From: Pelotomaculum_C sp050950345 | GTDB taxonomy: Bacteria > Bacillota > Desulfotomaculia > Desulfotomaculales > Pelotomaculaceae | Direction: 5' to 3' | Assembly (NCBI GenBank): GCA_050950345.1 | Contig: JBMNHK010000002.1 | Location: 1 to 64,000, forward strand | Length of the DNA: 64,000 nucleotides | Part shown: piece after piece, positions 1 to 8,993 of the stretch | Layout of the letters: the number at the start of each line of letters is the position of its first letter | Position numbering within the stretch: the stretch's first letter is position 1 | Made by a program: the position numbers and the translations under genes | Notes under the pieces: model-generated | The model's input: the letters and a program-made list of their open reading frames with translations, nothing else | Databases searched by the model: none | Told to the model about the DNA's origin: nothing

Positions 1-936
1 AAGGCAGGTAAAACCATTGTGCCAAAAGGCATCATGGTCCATAGCACAGGTGCCAACAACCCTTATCTTAAACGATATATTGGGCCGGATGATGAACTTT
101 TAGGTAAAAACCCGTATAGCAATCACTGGAATCAGGAAAGACCCGATGGCAGGCAAGTTTGCCCCCATGCTTTTATTGGGAAACTGGCTGATGGCTCTAT
201 TGCTACTTACCAAACCCTTCCTTGGAATCATCGGGGCTGGCATGCAGGCGGCAGTGCTAATGATACACATATTGGACTTGAAATTTGCGAGGATAATTTG
301 ACTGATGCTTCCTATTTTAATGCGGTCTATCAGGAAGCTATAGAGCTTTGTGTTTATCTTTGCAGGCTTTATAACCTGACGGAAAAGAACATCATCGGGC
401 ATTATGAAGGATACCAGAGAGGAATTGCTAGTAACCATGGGGATCCGAAGCACTGGTTTTCTTTGCATGGAAAAAGTATGGATTCATTTAGAGCGGCAGT
501 GAAAGCGGCACTTAATAAAACCGAGAATGAGAGCAGTTTTAGACTTGCCGTAGGAGATGTAGTGGAAATTAGAGCTTCGGCAACCAGGTATTATCCCAGT
601 GGACCATTAATACCCCCTTGGGTTAAAGATACCTATCATGAAGTAACGCAAATAACAGCTAGTGGTAAAGAGGTTCACAAAGGGGGTAAACGCTGTGTAC
701 TCCTGGGAAAGAAAGTTCATAAACTAACAGGCAGTGTGTCTGCAGGAATAATGACTTGGGTGGATATCGATGTGCTTAATTTAATCTCTTCCAAATTAAA
801 AGAACCTATAACTACAGATTCAGCAAGGAAGTTTTATCGGGTACAAGTTGGTGCCTTTGGCAATCGAGAAAATGCTGAAAAGCTGATGAAAGAACTGGCC
901 CGGGCTGGATTTAAGGCCTATGTGAAATATGAATAA
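1..936 (+). CDS. N-acetylmuramoyl-L-alanine amidase with SPOR repeat (phage endolysin type), 5' partial
   Basis: The reading frame is open to the window edge, so the true start lies upstream; the GTG at 19 is internal. The N-terminal part is an amidase_2/PGRP-type fold, with the zinc-site pattern visible as VHSTGANNP near the start, NHRGWHAGG around residue 75 and GHYEGYQRG around residue 130. The family cleaves the bond between N-acetylmuramic acid and L-alanine in peptidoglycan. The last 40 residues (RKFYRVQVGAFGNRENA...) are a SPOR-type repeat that binds denuded glycan strands. A middle segment of about 90 residues is unassigned. Position just before a terminator and recombinase genes fits the lysis end of a prophage. 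Amidase assignment is confident; phage rather than host origin is inferred from context. Confidence 0.9.
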   Translation, partial: KAGKTIVPKGIMVHSTGANNPYLKRYIGPDDELLGKNPYSNHWNQERPDGRQVCPHAFIGKLADGSIATYQTLPWNHRGWHAGGSANDTHIGLEICEDNLTDASYFNAVYQEAIELCVYLCRLYNLTEKNIIGHYEGYQRGIASNHGDPKHWFSLHGKSMDSFRAAVKAALNKTENESSFRLAVGDVVEIRASATRYYPSGPLIPPWVKDTYHEVTQITASGKEVHKGGKRCVLLGKKVHKLTGSVSAGIMTWVDIDVLNLISSKLKEPITTDSARKFYRVQVGAFGNRENAEKLMKELARAGFKAYVKYE

Positions 937-949
937 AAAGGATCCGAGA

Positions 950-984
950 GAGTTGGTGTGTTAAACACATCGGCTCTTTTTTTT
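950..984 (+). terminator. Rho-independent terminator after the amidase gene
   Basis: A 12-bp stem with G-U pairs (GAGTTGGTGTGT at 950-961 against ACACATCGGCTC at 965-976, 3-base loop) is followed by a run of eight T. It ends transcription of the lysis gene before the recombinase genes. Confidence 0.85.
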
Positions 985-1163
985 ATCCCTTTTTAGGTCA
1001 GTAATGACTTGATAAATACTCGTTTTAGAGGGAATATGTGACATGCAAAAAGCCTTTAAAGCCGCAATTTCAAGGGCTTTGGGCGATATATTTTTTCCGC
1101 TTTTAAGTTAAATGGCTACTAACCATGATGCGAAAAGCGGGATAAAGAAAGGAGGTGGAGCCG

Positions 1164-2840
1164 ATGAGCTTTACGAAGATACATGGGTTGCAAAATGCTA
1201 ACATTCCAATTCAAGTTGCAAGTACAGCACCAGAGTTGGCTTCTACACAAGTTCAACAGTCTCTTAAAAAGCCAAGGGTGGCTTCTTATTGTCGGGTAAG
1301 CACAGAAGAGGAAATTCAGCTGGGATCCTTGGAAAATCAAATAATTCATTATACTAACCTTATCCATTCAAATCCCAACTGGCAATATGCGGGGGTGTTT
1401 TCTGACAGGGGAAAATCAGGGACAGATATGTCTAAGAGAACAGGTTTTAACAAAATGATTAGTTGCGCAATGAAGGGCGAAATTGACATTATAATCTGTA
1501 AATCTATTTCAAGATTTGCTAGAAATGTAGTGGATACCTTAGAAATAGTGCGCAAACTAATGGAAAAAGGCGTTCAAGTAATTTTTGAAAAAGAAAAGTT
1601 GAATAGTCAAGAAATGGGTAGTTCTTTGATACTAAAAATACTGGCTGTATTCGCTGAAGAGGAAAGTCGTAGTATTTCTGAAAATATAGAGTGGTCTTTA
1701 ACGAGAAGATTTGCGAGCGGGGAAATATGTGCGTCAGCACTATTAGGGTATGATATCAACGATAAAAAAGAATGGATAATTATTGAGCATGAAGCCAGGG
1801 TTGTAAGGGAAGCATATGCACTGTTTCTTAAAGGTAATAGTTTTACTGAGATTGCTCGGATATTTATTGAAAAAGGCTATAGAAAAAAGAATGGAAGAAT
1901 AGATTGGTCCGGTGCCAATATAAAAGGGTTATTGACAAATGAACGTTATACAGGCGATGTGATTAGCCAAAAAACTTGCACTATTGATTTTAGAAGTCAC
2001 AAATCTGTGGCCAATAATGGCCTTAAACCTAAATATTATATTGCAGATCACCACGAGGGGATTATATCCAAGGACGAATTTCAGAAAATACAGGAGATTT
2101 TAGCAAGCAAAGAAAAGCCAGCAGGAAGTTATAAGCGTGAGTTTACGCCTTTTTCAGGTAGAGTAGTCTGTTCTATCTGCGGCGGGAGTTTCCATAGAAG
2201 AGAATATAGAAATCGCGGCTTTTGGAGATGCGCAAACAATAGTAAAAGCGAGCTATTATGTAGAGCTAAGACAATTAGCGAAGAGAAAATTGAAAGCCTT
2301 TTAAAAGAGGGATTTGAAAAGCGATACGCCATCGATGGGAAAACTGTTGATATGAATTTAATTAAAAGACTTATCAAGGAACTAGACAATGCTGAATCCG
2401 TAAGAGAACGGGAGCAAAATCTGTTGAGGGTGGAGTTAGAAAAAGCCTTAATAGAAGAAAACAGAGCAATAATTAAGAATTCGGAAGTTGAAGAAATCAG
2501 AAATAAAAGAAAGGCCATCGAGAAGGAAATCGCTGATAAAAAACCTAACTGGGAGGCCTTTGACAAGGATGGAACTTTCAGAAAGGAATCCTTGAAAAGG
2601 CTAAAAGCCATAAACGGTTCTATAAAAGCTTTGAATCAAATAATGGATATCTCTTTTATAAGAGCATGGGTGATTCATATTAAAGTTGAGTCACCTTTTT
2701 TATTTACCATTAGGTGGATTGATGGCGATGAAACAGTAGTTGGCCAGTTTAGAGGGAGTGAATATTTTGATGCAAAACAGAAACAACCCGGTAGTAAATC
2801 CAAAAGTAAGAGTTATTCCGGTTGTTACAAATCATGCTGA
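1164..2840 (+). CDS. Large serine recombinase, first of three
   Basis: A 558-residue large serine recombinase (site-specific integrase/resolvase). The N-terminal resolvase domain carries the catalytic serine in YCRVST (about residue 45) and the arginine motif KSISRFARN (about 115). The recombinase domain follows (residues about 180-300), then a zinc ribbon (CSICGGSF... with later Cys pairs, about 335-370) and a charged coiled-coil tail. ATG 1164 was chosen because AAAGGAGGTG at 1148-1157 sits at normal spacing; an in-frame GTG at 1155 lies inside that ribosome site. The 3' end overlaps the next recombinase gene by about 70 bases. It is the first of three paralogues in one direction, suggesting a recombination module of an integrated phage or transposon. 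The attachment site is not identified. Confidence 0.9.
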   Translation: MSFTKIHGLQNANIPIQVASTAPELASTQVQQSLKKPRVASYCRVSTEEEIQLGSLENQIIHYTNLIHSNPNWQYAGVFSDRGKSGTDMSKRTGFNKMISCAMKGEIDIIICKSISRFARNVVDTLEIVRKLMEKGVQVIFEKEKLNSQEMGSSLILKILAVFAEEESRSISENIEWSLTRRFASGEICASALLGYDINDKKEWIIIEHEARVVREAYALFLKGNSFTEIARIFIEKGYRKKNGRIDWSGANIKGLLTNERYTGDVISQKTCTIDFRSHKSVANNGLKPKYYIADHHEGIISKDEFQKIQEILASKEKPAGSYKREFTPFSGRVVCSICGGSFHRREYRNRGFWRCANNSKSELLCRAKTISEEKIESLLKEGFEKRYAIDGKTVDMNLIKRLIKELDNAESVREREQNLLRVELEKALIEENRAIIKNSEVEEIRNKRKAIEKEIADKKPNWEAFDKDGTFRKESLKRLKAINGSIKALNQIMDISFIRAWVIHIKVESPFLFTIRWIDGDETVVGQFRGSEYFDAKQKQPGSKSKSKSYSGCYKSC

Positions 2841-4446
2841 GTATGGCGAAGAAGAAAATCGTCCGAAGAAAAAAGTGGCTGCATACGCTAGGGTATCAAC
2901 CCTTGAAGAAGAACAGCAATCAAGCTATAATCTGCAGGTTTCCTATTTTAAAGAATATATCGACAAGAATCCGGATTGGGAGTTTTATAAGGTTTACAGT
3001 GATGAGGGGGTTACCGGCACTAATACTAAATATCGAACAGGATTTAACGAAATGATTGAGGATGCCAAAGCAGGAAAATTTGACTATATCATTACAAAAT
3101 CCATTAGTCGATTTGCAAGAAATACCCTCGATTGTCTAACGTACGTTCGAATGTTAAAAAACCTGGAAAAGCCGATCGGGGTATATTTCGACAGGGAAAA
3201 TCTGGATAGCTTGGATAGCAGGTCTGATTTGCTTTTGGCAATAATTGCCAGTATTAGCGAGGAGGAGAGCAAAACCATTAGTGCCAACGTTAGCTGGGGC
3301 GTAACAAAAAGATTTTCTCAAGGAATTCCCCATATCCCCACAACGTATTTTCTAGGATATGACGAGGATGAAGAAGGAAACCTGATTATTAATGAAGAGG
3401 AGGCAAAAATAGTAAGGCGGATTTATCGAGAGCTACTTGACGGGAAAGGGACCGGGCTAATTGCTAAAGGATTGACCAGGGATAAAGTTAAAACCGCCAG
3501 AGGTAATATTAAATGGACTAGCGATTCTGTTTTAAAGATATTAAGAAATGAAAAGTTTGCCGGGCATGCCCTTTGCCAAAAGACGGTTACCCTTGACCCT
3601 CTTACCCATAAAAGGGTGAGAAATAAAAACCATAAACCTCAATACTTTATCCGGAATCATCACCCGCCGATTATTCCGGAAGATGAGTGGAATGAAGTAC
3701 AAATGGAACTGGATCGGAGAAATAAAATGCATCACGATCCTGACGGAAAATACCGAAGTGCTTATAGTGGCAAGGCACCTTTTTCCAATATCTTATTCTG
3801 TGGATTATGTGGAAGACCTATGATCCGGAGGCGAATGACCTCGCAAAAAAACGGAGAAAAATATCTATTTACAACTTGGCACTGCCGGGTAGCTTCTCAT
3901 AAATTAAAAGAAGATTTCAAATGTAACGCTAAGTATATCTGGGAAGATGTCTTGGAAGAGGCTTTTTTAGAAATGTTAAATGAAATGAAAAAAGAGAAGG
4001 AGCAGATTCGAATCGAAGGGGAACAAGCAGTTAAAGAGGTTAGCCTAACAGAAGAAGAAAAGAGGCGGCTTCAAGAACTGGAAGGAATTATTGATAGAAT
4101 CAGTGGTCAGATTAATGACATGTCTTTGAGGGGAAATGCGACTAATGATCCTATATACGATGCAACTATAAAAAATCTTATTTATGAAGCCCAGATATAT
4201 CAGGAGGAATACGAAAAACTATTGGGGGAACAAGAGGAAAATGCTTACTTAAAAAAGCAGTTAGATAAGCTGCTGGAATACCTGGATGGCCCCGTTAGTG
4301 TTAGCATTTTTAGAGACATTGTTGCGCAGGGGATATTACACGAAAACTACGAAATAGAGTTCACTTTTAAATGTGGCGTTGTAAGAACTGCCTATGGCAG
4401 ACGCAGAGGTAGGCGACCAGCAACAACAGAATTAACAGTTGAATAA
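2770..4446 (+). CDS. Large serine recombinase, second of three
   Basis: A 558-residue serine recombinase: catalytic motif YARVST about residue 40, KSISRFARNTLD about 110, recombinase domain, zinc ribbon with CGLCGRPM about residue 345 and a second Cys region, then a long coiled coil. It has the full domain set and no obvious damage. The start is uncertain: ATG 2770 follows AGAGGGAG at 2751-2758, and GTG 2758 and TTG 2767 are in frame. It overlaps the upstream recombinase, so the genes are probably translationally coupled. It is more similar in layout to the first paralogue than to the third. Large serine recombinases insert or excise DNA through a 2-bp-core synaptic complex; whether this one is the integrase or a partner cannot be told from sequence. 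Confidence 0.9.
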   Translation: MQNRNNPVVNPKVRVIPVVTNHAEYGEEENRPKKKVAAYARVSTLEEEQQSSYNLQVSYFKEYIDKNPDWEFYKVYSDEGVTGTNTKYRTGFNEMIEDAKAGKFDYIITKSISRFARNTLDCLTYVRMLKNLEKPIGVYFDRENLDSLDSRSDLLLAIIASISEEESKTISANVSWGVTKRFSQGIPHIPTTYFLGYDEDEEGNLIINEEEAKIVRRIYRELLDGKGTGLIAKGLTRDKVKTARGNIKWTSDSVLKILRNEKFAGHALCQKTVTLDPLTHKRVRNKNHKPQYFIRNHHPPIIPEDEWNEVQMELDRRNKMHHDPDGKYRSAYSGKAPFSNILFCGLCGRPMIRRRMTSQKNGEKYLFTTWHCRVASHKLKEDFKCNAKYIWEDVLEEAFLEMLNEMKKEKEQIRIEGEQAVKEVSLTEEEKRRLQELEGIIDRISGQINDMSLRGNATNDPIYDATIKNLIYEAQIYQEEYEKLLGEQEENAYLKKQLDKLLEYLDGPVSVSIFRDIVAQGILHENYEIEFTFKCGVVRTAYGRRRGRRPATTELTVE

Positions 4447-4494
4447 AGAACCATTTATTTTATATCCTTCTATACAAGAAGATTTTACTTGAAA

Positions 4495-4518
4495 TATGTT
4501 TCACCCTGAGGGAACATA
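4495..4518. repeat. Short hairpin between second and third recombinase genes
   Basis: TATGTT and AACATA flank CCCTGAGGG, giving an interrupted palindrome in the 120-base gap upstream of the third recombinase. It lacks a T tract, so it is not a classical terminator. A recombinase- or regulator-binding role is only a guess. Confidence 0.4.
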
Positions 4519-4587
4519 CGGACAGGCATGATCTTTTTGAAAGAAGGAGTTTTTTTATTATGAATTCCCATGGAAGGAGGGGTTGGT

Positions 4588-6606
4588 TTGGAAGTAGCGA
4601 TTAGGCCGGTGAGGGATGTAGTTAAGCTTGAAAATGGTTTAAGCATAAAGGATTTAAAGAACCTTAAAAACAATATACTAAAAGCCCAAATGGCCAGTCT
4701 AAAGGAAGAAAAAGAAAAAAAATTAAAAGTAGCTGCTTATTGCCGTGTTTCCACATTACAGGAGGAACAAGAACTTTCTTTTCAAACCCAATTGGCGTAT
4801 TACAGTTATACTATTCTTTCTAATCCTTCCTGGGAGCTAGCCGGTATCTATGCCGATCAGGGCCTATCGGGAACTAATACGGAGTCGAGGGTTGATTTTA
4901 ACCGAATGATCCAGGACGCAAAAATCGGGAAAATTGACATGATTATCACAAAATCCATATCAAGATTTAGCCGGAATGTAGTGGATGTTTTAGAAACGAT
5001 TAAAACATTAAATGAGCTAGAGCCACCAGTTATTTGCTACTTTCAAAAGGAGAAAATTTTAACGAATGAAGTTCAGAACTCCTTGCTAATATCTCTTTTG
5101 TCAGTATTAGCTCAGGAGGAAATTGTATCCTTATCAAATAGCATTACTTGGGGGATCCAGAGTTATGCGAAGCGTGGCCAAATCACTTATTGCACAGACA
5201 TATACGGATACACTATTAGCGATAGACAATGGAGTATTGTAGAGGAAGAAGCGAAAGTTGTTCGTTTGATGTACCGGCTTTTTGCCTCTGGAAAAAGCAT
5301 TAGTGAAATTATTAAGCACTTAAATAAAAAGAAAATTCCAAGCCCCAAAGGGTATGAATATTGGAATTACTGTACGATTAGGCAAATTTTAGCCAGCGAA
5401 AAGTATAGGGGCGATTACCTTTTCCAAAAAACCTACACTCCTGACACAGTAGGAAGCAAGCCCAGGGTTAATCGTGGCCAGGTCCCTCAATATTATATAG
5501 AGGAGCATCATGCGCCTATAGTGGAAACAGAGCTTTATTACAAAGTACAGGAAATTTTAAACCAAAACAAAAGAGAAATTACTTGGGAAGCTAGGAAGGA
5601 TGGAACTGCAGGGAGAGCATCATATTATCAAAAGTTTTATTGTGGTGAATGTGGCGGCTTAATTTCCAGATATAGGAGCAGAAGCTATGATTCAAAAGAG
5701 GGAAGCGGATGGAGATGCAGAAACTCATTTAAAACAGTGGGCTCTACGTGTAATACAAAAGTAACGATGCTAGAGGAATACCTTGACTATAATTTCCATC
5801 TTGTCCTGGAGGCAATAAAAAAAAGTCGTGAGTTTAGAAATTTGATGGAGGGCTATCTTGAATCGTTGGATCTTAAAACAGAAGAAACAGAACATATGAG
5901 GCTTTTGGAAGAGCAAATGGAAAAGCTTAACCAAGAGCTTTACAGAGCAGTGGATACGCAGGTTCAGATAGATGGGCAAGATACAAACCTAATCAATCAG
6001 ATCATAAGTGATATTATTTCACTCCGGCAAAAGCTTCAGGTCTATTGGGATAGGATGGAAAAGCTAAAAAGAGATCGTAACCGATTAGAAAAGCTACTTA
6101 AATACTGTGAAAAAATGAAGCCTCTATCTTTTAGGGAATTTCACCATATGCGCCCTCGGATTAAACCGGGAGACAGTATTTATATGACAACAAATAATGC
6201 GAGAAAGAGCAGCTATATGGATCCGGCAGGTGCGGATTATTTTCCGGAAGATGTGTTTAGGGAACAAGTTATTAGCGGAACAATTGACGGTGATGGCCGC
6301 ATAAAATACAAGTTTGCCGAGGGTGTTGAGTTTGGGGTTGATTTAACCTACGAAGAATACAAGGAGCTTTTAGAAAAGGAAATAGAGAAAATTCAGTTTG
6401 AAGAACTTATCAATTCCAGTGAAGTAATGGAAATGAAGGAATTTTGCAAGGAAGGAAAAACCCCCAAGGAAATACGAACCCATTTAGGAATTACTAGTAG
6501 GATGTCATTTGATAAGAGGATTTTAAAACCTCTATATGCAGCCGGTAAGCTAAAACTAGAGCGAGGAAAGGCCTCTAACCATTGGTGGTATTCTTGGGTT
6601 CAATAA
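4588..6606 (+). CDS. Large serine recombinase, third of three
   Basis: About 672 residues. The resolvase domain has YCRVST (about residue 50) and KSISRFSRNVVD (about 125); then come a recombinase domain, a zinc ribbon (CGECGGLIS about residue 350) and a coiled coil. An extra C-terminal extension of roughly 100 residues is absent from the two upstream paralogues and contains a helix-turn-helix-like stretch (GKTPKEIRTHLGITSR, about residue 630). TTG 4588 is preferred because GGAGGGG at 4575-4581 precedes it; ATG 4570 is the alternative. It is separated from the second recombinase by about 120-140 bases. A strong terminator follows, closing the module. Confidence 0.88.
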   Translation: MEVAIRPVRDVVKLENGLSIKDLKNLKNNILKAQMASLKEEKEKKLKVAAYCRVSTLQEEQELSFQTQLAYYSYTILSNPSWELAGIYADQGLSGTNTESRVDFNRMIQDAKIGKIDMIITKSISRFSRNVVDVLETIKTLNELEPPVICYFQKEKILTNEVQNSLLISLLSVLAQEEIVSLSNSITWGIQSYAKRGQITYCTDIYGYTISDRQWSIVEEEAKVVRLMYRLFASGKSISEIIKHLNKKKIPSPKGYEYWNYCTIRQILASEKYRGDYLFQKTYTPDTVGSKPRVNRGQVPQYYIEEHHAPIVETELYYKVQEILNQNKREITWEARKDGTAGRASYYQKFYCGECGGLISRYRSRSYDSKEGSGWRCRNSFKTVGSTCNTKVTMLEEYLDYNFHLVLEAIKKSREFRNLMEGYLESLDLKTEETEHMRLLEEQMEKLNQELYRAVDTQVQIDGQDTNLINQIISDIISLRQKLQVYWDRMEKLKRDRNRLEKLLKYCEKMKPLSFREFHHMRPRIKPGDSIYMTTNNARKSSYMDPAGADYFPEDVFREQVISGTIDGDGRIKYKFAEGVEFGVDLTYEEYKELLEKEIEKIQFEELINSSEVMEMKEFCKEGKTPKEIRTHLGITSRMSFDKRILKPLYAAGKLKLERGKASNHWWYSWVQ

Positions 6607-6625
6607 ATTTAAAGAGCAGTATACT

Positions 6626-6680
6626 AACCCACTGAGTTGGCGGATAGGAGTTATCAGGCCACTTGGTGGGTTTATTCTTT
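6626..6680 (+). terminator. Terminator after the recombinase module
   Basis: AACCCAC at 6626-6632 pairs with GTGGGTT at 6666-6672. Inner partial pairing (TTGGC with GCCA) extends the stem, and a T-rich stretch follows. The position about 20 bases after the last recombinase stop supports it. Confidence 0.7.
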
Positions 6681-6693
6681 ATTTATAGTGAAG

Positions 6694-6728
6694 AAAGGCT
6701 GAAGGTTAAAAATAAACCCGCAGCCTTT
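6694..6728. repeat. Inverted repeat in the gap after the recombinases
   Basis: AAAGGCTG and CAGCCTTT, with inner AGGTT and AACC arms, form a good hairpin without a clear T run. It may be a second terminator for opposite-strand transcripts or part of an element boundary; the sequence does not decide. Confidence 0.45.
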
Positions 6729-6898
6729 AGTCGATCTTTTCTGAACACATAATATCATAGGATTTACATTGAAGCAAGCGAGTATATCATCCGTATATAA
6801 TCTTATTTTACATTGGAGAGTGATTTTCTTAGACAAGTATAATTCGCTTTATTATAGGGTGTTTTTCACAAACTTATTTTGGATCGGTTTTCAAGGAT

Positions 6899-6957
6899 AA
6901 CAATAAATATCTCACTTTGCAAACAAAAGATTTTAAAAGTGATATTTTTTTATTGTT
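6899..6957. repeat. Long AT-rich inverted repeat upstream of the HTH regulator gene
   Basis: AACAATAAATATC...CACTTT at 6899-6918 faces AAAAGTGATAT...ATTGTT at 6935-6957 around a 16-base spacer. The gap 6607-7008 otherwise holds only the terminator, the 6694 hairpin and AT-rich DNA. The repeat lies about 50 bases before the regulator start, so it could be an operator, a bidirectional terminator or a recombination site. Confidence 0.5.
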
Positions 6958-7008
6958 ATATCTTATTAGCCCATGATAAACTAGGGAGTATAAGCGAGGT
7001 GGAATAAT

Positions 7009-7224
7009 GTGCCTGTTAGCTATAATAAATTATGGAAGATTCTAATTGATAAAAGGATGAATAGGACTGATTTAAAGGATGCTGCCGGAATAGGCACAAC
7101 AACACTATCAAAGCTAGGAAAAGATCAGTTTGTAAGCATGGAAGTTTTAGTAAAAATATGTGATACCCTTGATTGCAATATTGGAGATATTGTGGATTAT
7201 ATTAAGGAAGAAAAAAGTGATTAA
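7009..7224 (+). CDS. Small Cro/C1-type HTH regulator
   Basis: A 71-residue single-domain helix-turn-helix protein of the XRE/Cro superfamily. It begins YNKLWKILIDKRMNRTDLKD, and the recognition region is GIGTTTLSKLGK. GTG 7009 is used because the ATG at 7007 is in another frame and GCGAGGTGG lies just upstream. It ends about 30 bases before the methyltransferase gene and probably shares its transcript. By position it may act like a controller protein of the restriction-modification genes, or as a regulator of the neighbouring mobile element; that is inference. Confidence 0.8.
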   Translation: MPVSYNKLWKILIDKRMNRTDLKDAAGIGTTTLSKLGKDQFVSMEVLVKICDTLDCNIGDIVDYIKEEKSD

Positions 7225-7253
7225 ACCTTCTTATTAATATGGGAGGAACTAAT

Positions 7254-8993
7254 ATGGCAAGCCCAGAGCAAATATCTTTATTTGATGTACTTGGAGTTTC
7301 TACTTATCAAATGAATAGCCCCGTATTAGCGGCAATAGATACCCTTGCTGCCTCAAATAATGATGAGGATAGAGGGGCGGTATTTACCCGTGCAGAAGTA
7401 GTTGAATTCATACTGGATTTAGTGGGTTATGATGCGGAAGAGAAATTATATAATAAAAAGATTTTAGAACCTTCATTTGGCAATGGGGATTTTTTACTAT
7501 TAATCATTGATAGATTACTTAAATCATGGATAAAACATTCAGGGAATCGTGGCTTGATTTTCGCAGAGCTTTCCAATTCAATTCGTGCTATTGAGTTACA
7601 CTATGAAACTTATGAAAATACCAAAAAAGCTGTAATTGAAAAAATAAAGAGGGCCGGGGTGGCCAAAGAAGTAGCCGTTAAACTTGCAAATGCCTGGTTA
7701 AAGCAAGGTGATTTTTTATTAATTGGCCTGCGAGAAAATTATGATTATGTAGTTGGGAACCCCCCATATTTAAGACAGGAAGCTATCCCTGAACCTTTAT
7801 TGAAAGAATACAGGTTAAGATATAAGACTATGTATGATAGAGCGGATGTATATATTCCGTTTATAGAAAGATCACTAAATCTACTAAATCCTAAAGGGAC
7901 TCTAGGTTTTATATGTTCTGACCGGTGGATGAAGAACCGGTATGGTGGACCATTGAGAAAATTTGTGGCCAATAGGTTTAATTTAAAAGCCTATATTGAT
8001 ATGGTTGATACAGATGCTTTTCATATGGAAGTTTCAGCTTACCCAGCAATAACAATAATTAGCAGGGAGAAGCAGGGGGCCACAAGAGTTAGCCATAGGC
8101 CAAAGGTTGATAAAAATATTTTAAAATCTCTATCTAAAGAAATACTAAGTCAAAAAATATCGGACACTACAAAAGTAAGAGAAGTAGCCGGTATAGTTAA
8201 TGCCAATGAACCATGGCTGCTTGAGTCAACCGATCAAGTGAATCTACTAAGGAAAATTGAAAATAACTATCCTACCCTTGAAGAGGTGGGTTGTAAAGTC
8301 GGAATTGGTGTTGCTACAGGAGCGGACAAAATCTATATTCAGGATTTTGCTGAGCTAGATATTGAAGAAGATAGAAAAATACCTTTAGTGACAACAAAAG
8401 ATATACAGACCGGGGAGATCAATTGGCTCGGGCAGTGTGTAATTAATACATTTAATGATGATGGTGGCCTTGTCAATTTAAAGGATTACCCAAAGCTTTC
8501 AAGATTTCTATATTTACATGAAGAACTAATCAAAAATAGGCATGTTGCTAAAAAGGCTCCGGATAATTGGTTCAGAACGATAGATCGTGTTTGGCCTGAC
8601 TTGACTACTAAAGAAAAACTATTAATCCCAGATATTAAAGGCGAGGCCCACATTGTGTATGAATCGGGGACGTATTACCCGCATCATAATTTATATTATG
8701 TTACATCAGAAGAATGGAATCTTAGGGCCTTACAGGCGGTACTTTTGTCGAGTATTGCGAAACTTTTTATTGGCACTTACTCAACTAAAATCCGTGGGGG
8801 ATACCTCCGTTTTCAAGCACAGTATTTGCGCAGGATAAGGATTCCCAAATGGGAGGACGTATCACCTGAGCTTAGGCAAGAACTTATTGATGCAGCCAAA
8901 AAACGGGATATCGAAAAATGTAATAAAGCCGTCTTTAAATTATATGAATTAAATCAAGAAGAACGATCGGCGTTAGGAGGTAATGGGGAGTAA
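7254..8993 (+). CDS. DNA N6-adenine methyltransferase of a PaeR7I/XhoI-type R-M system
   Basis: A 579-residue type II adenine methyltransferase of the class with the target-recognition domain C-terminal. The S-adenosylmethionine motif is LEPSFGNGDFLL (about residue 75) and the catalytic motif is VVGNPPYLRQ (about residue 165). The C-terminal half (LVTTKDIQTGEINW onward) fits a target-recognition domain. ATG 7254 follows GGGAGGA at 7241-7247. The stop overlaps the start of the endonuclease gene by one base, so they are coupled. Its partner resembles PaeR7I/XhoI, hence it probably protects CTCGAG by methylating adenine. The enzyme class is clear; the exact site is inferred from the partner. Confidence 0.88.
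   Translation: MASPEQISLFDVLGVSTYQMNSPVLAAIDTLAASNNDEDRGAVFTRAEVVEFILDLVGYDAEEKLYNKKILEPSFGNGDFLLLIIDRLLKSWIKHSGNRGLIFAELSNSIRAIELHYETYENTKKAVIEKIKRAGVAKEVAVKLANAWLKQGDFLLIGLRENYDYVVGNPPYLRQEAIPEPLLKEYRLRYKTMYDRADVYIPFIERSLNLLNPKGTLGFICSDRWMKNRYGGPLRKFVANRFNLKAYIDMVDTDAFHMEVSAYPAITIISREKQGATRVSHRPKVDKNILKSLSKEILSQKISDTTKVREVAGIVNANEPWLLESTDQVNLLRKIENNYPTLEEVGCKVGIGVATGADKIYIQDFAELDIEEDRKIPLVTTKDIQTGEINWLGQCVINTFNDDGGLVNLKDYPKLSRFLYLHEELIKNRHVAKKAPDNWFRTIDRVWPDLTTKEKLLIPDIKGEAHIVYESGTYYPHHNLYYVTSEEWNLRALQAVLLSSIAKLFIGTYSTKIRGGYLRFQAQYLRRIRIPKWEDVSPELRQELIDAAKKRDIEKCNKAVFKLYELNQEERSALGGNGE

Noticed and set aside
100..468. Minus-strand open frame opposite the amidase gene
   Set aside because: It is antisense to a clear amidase and its protein has no recognisable domain; codon use follows the opposite strand.
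2129..2611. 160-codon minus-strand frame inside the first recombinase gene
   Set aside because: It is the reverse of a coiled-coil region (Ser/Leu/Phe-rich shadow) with no ribosome site.
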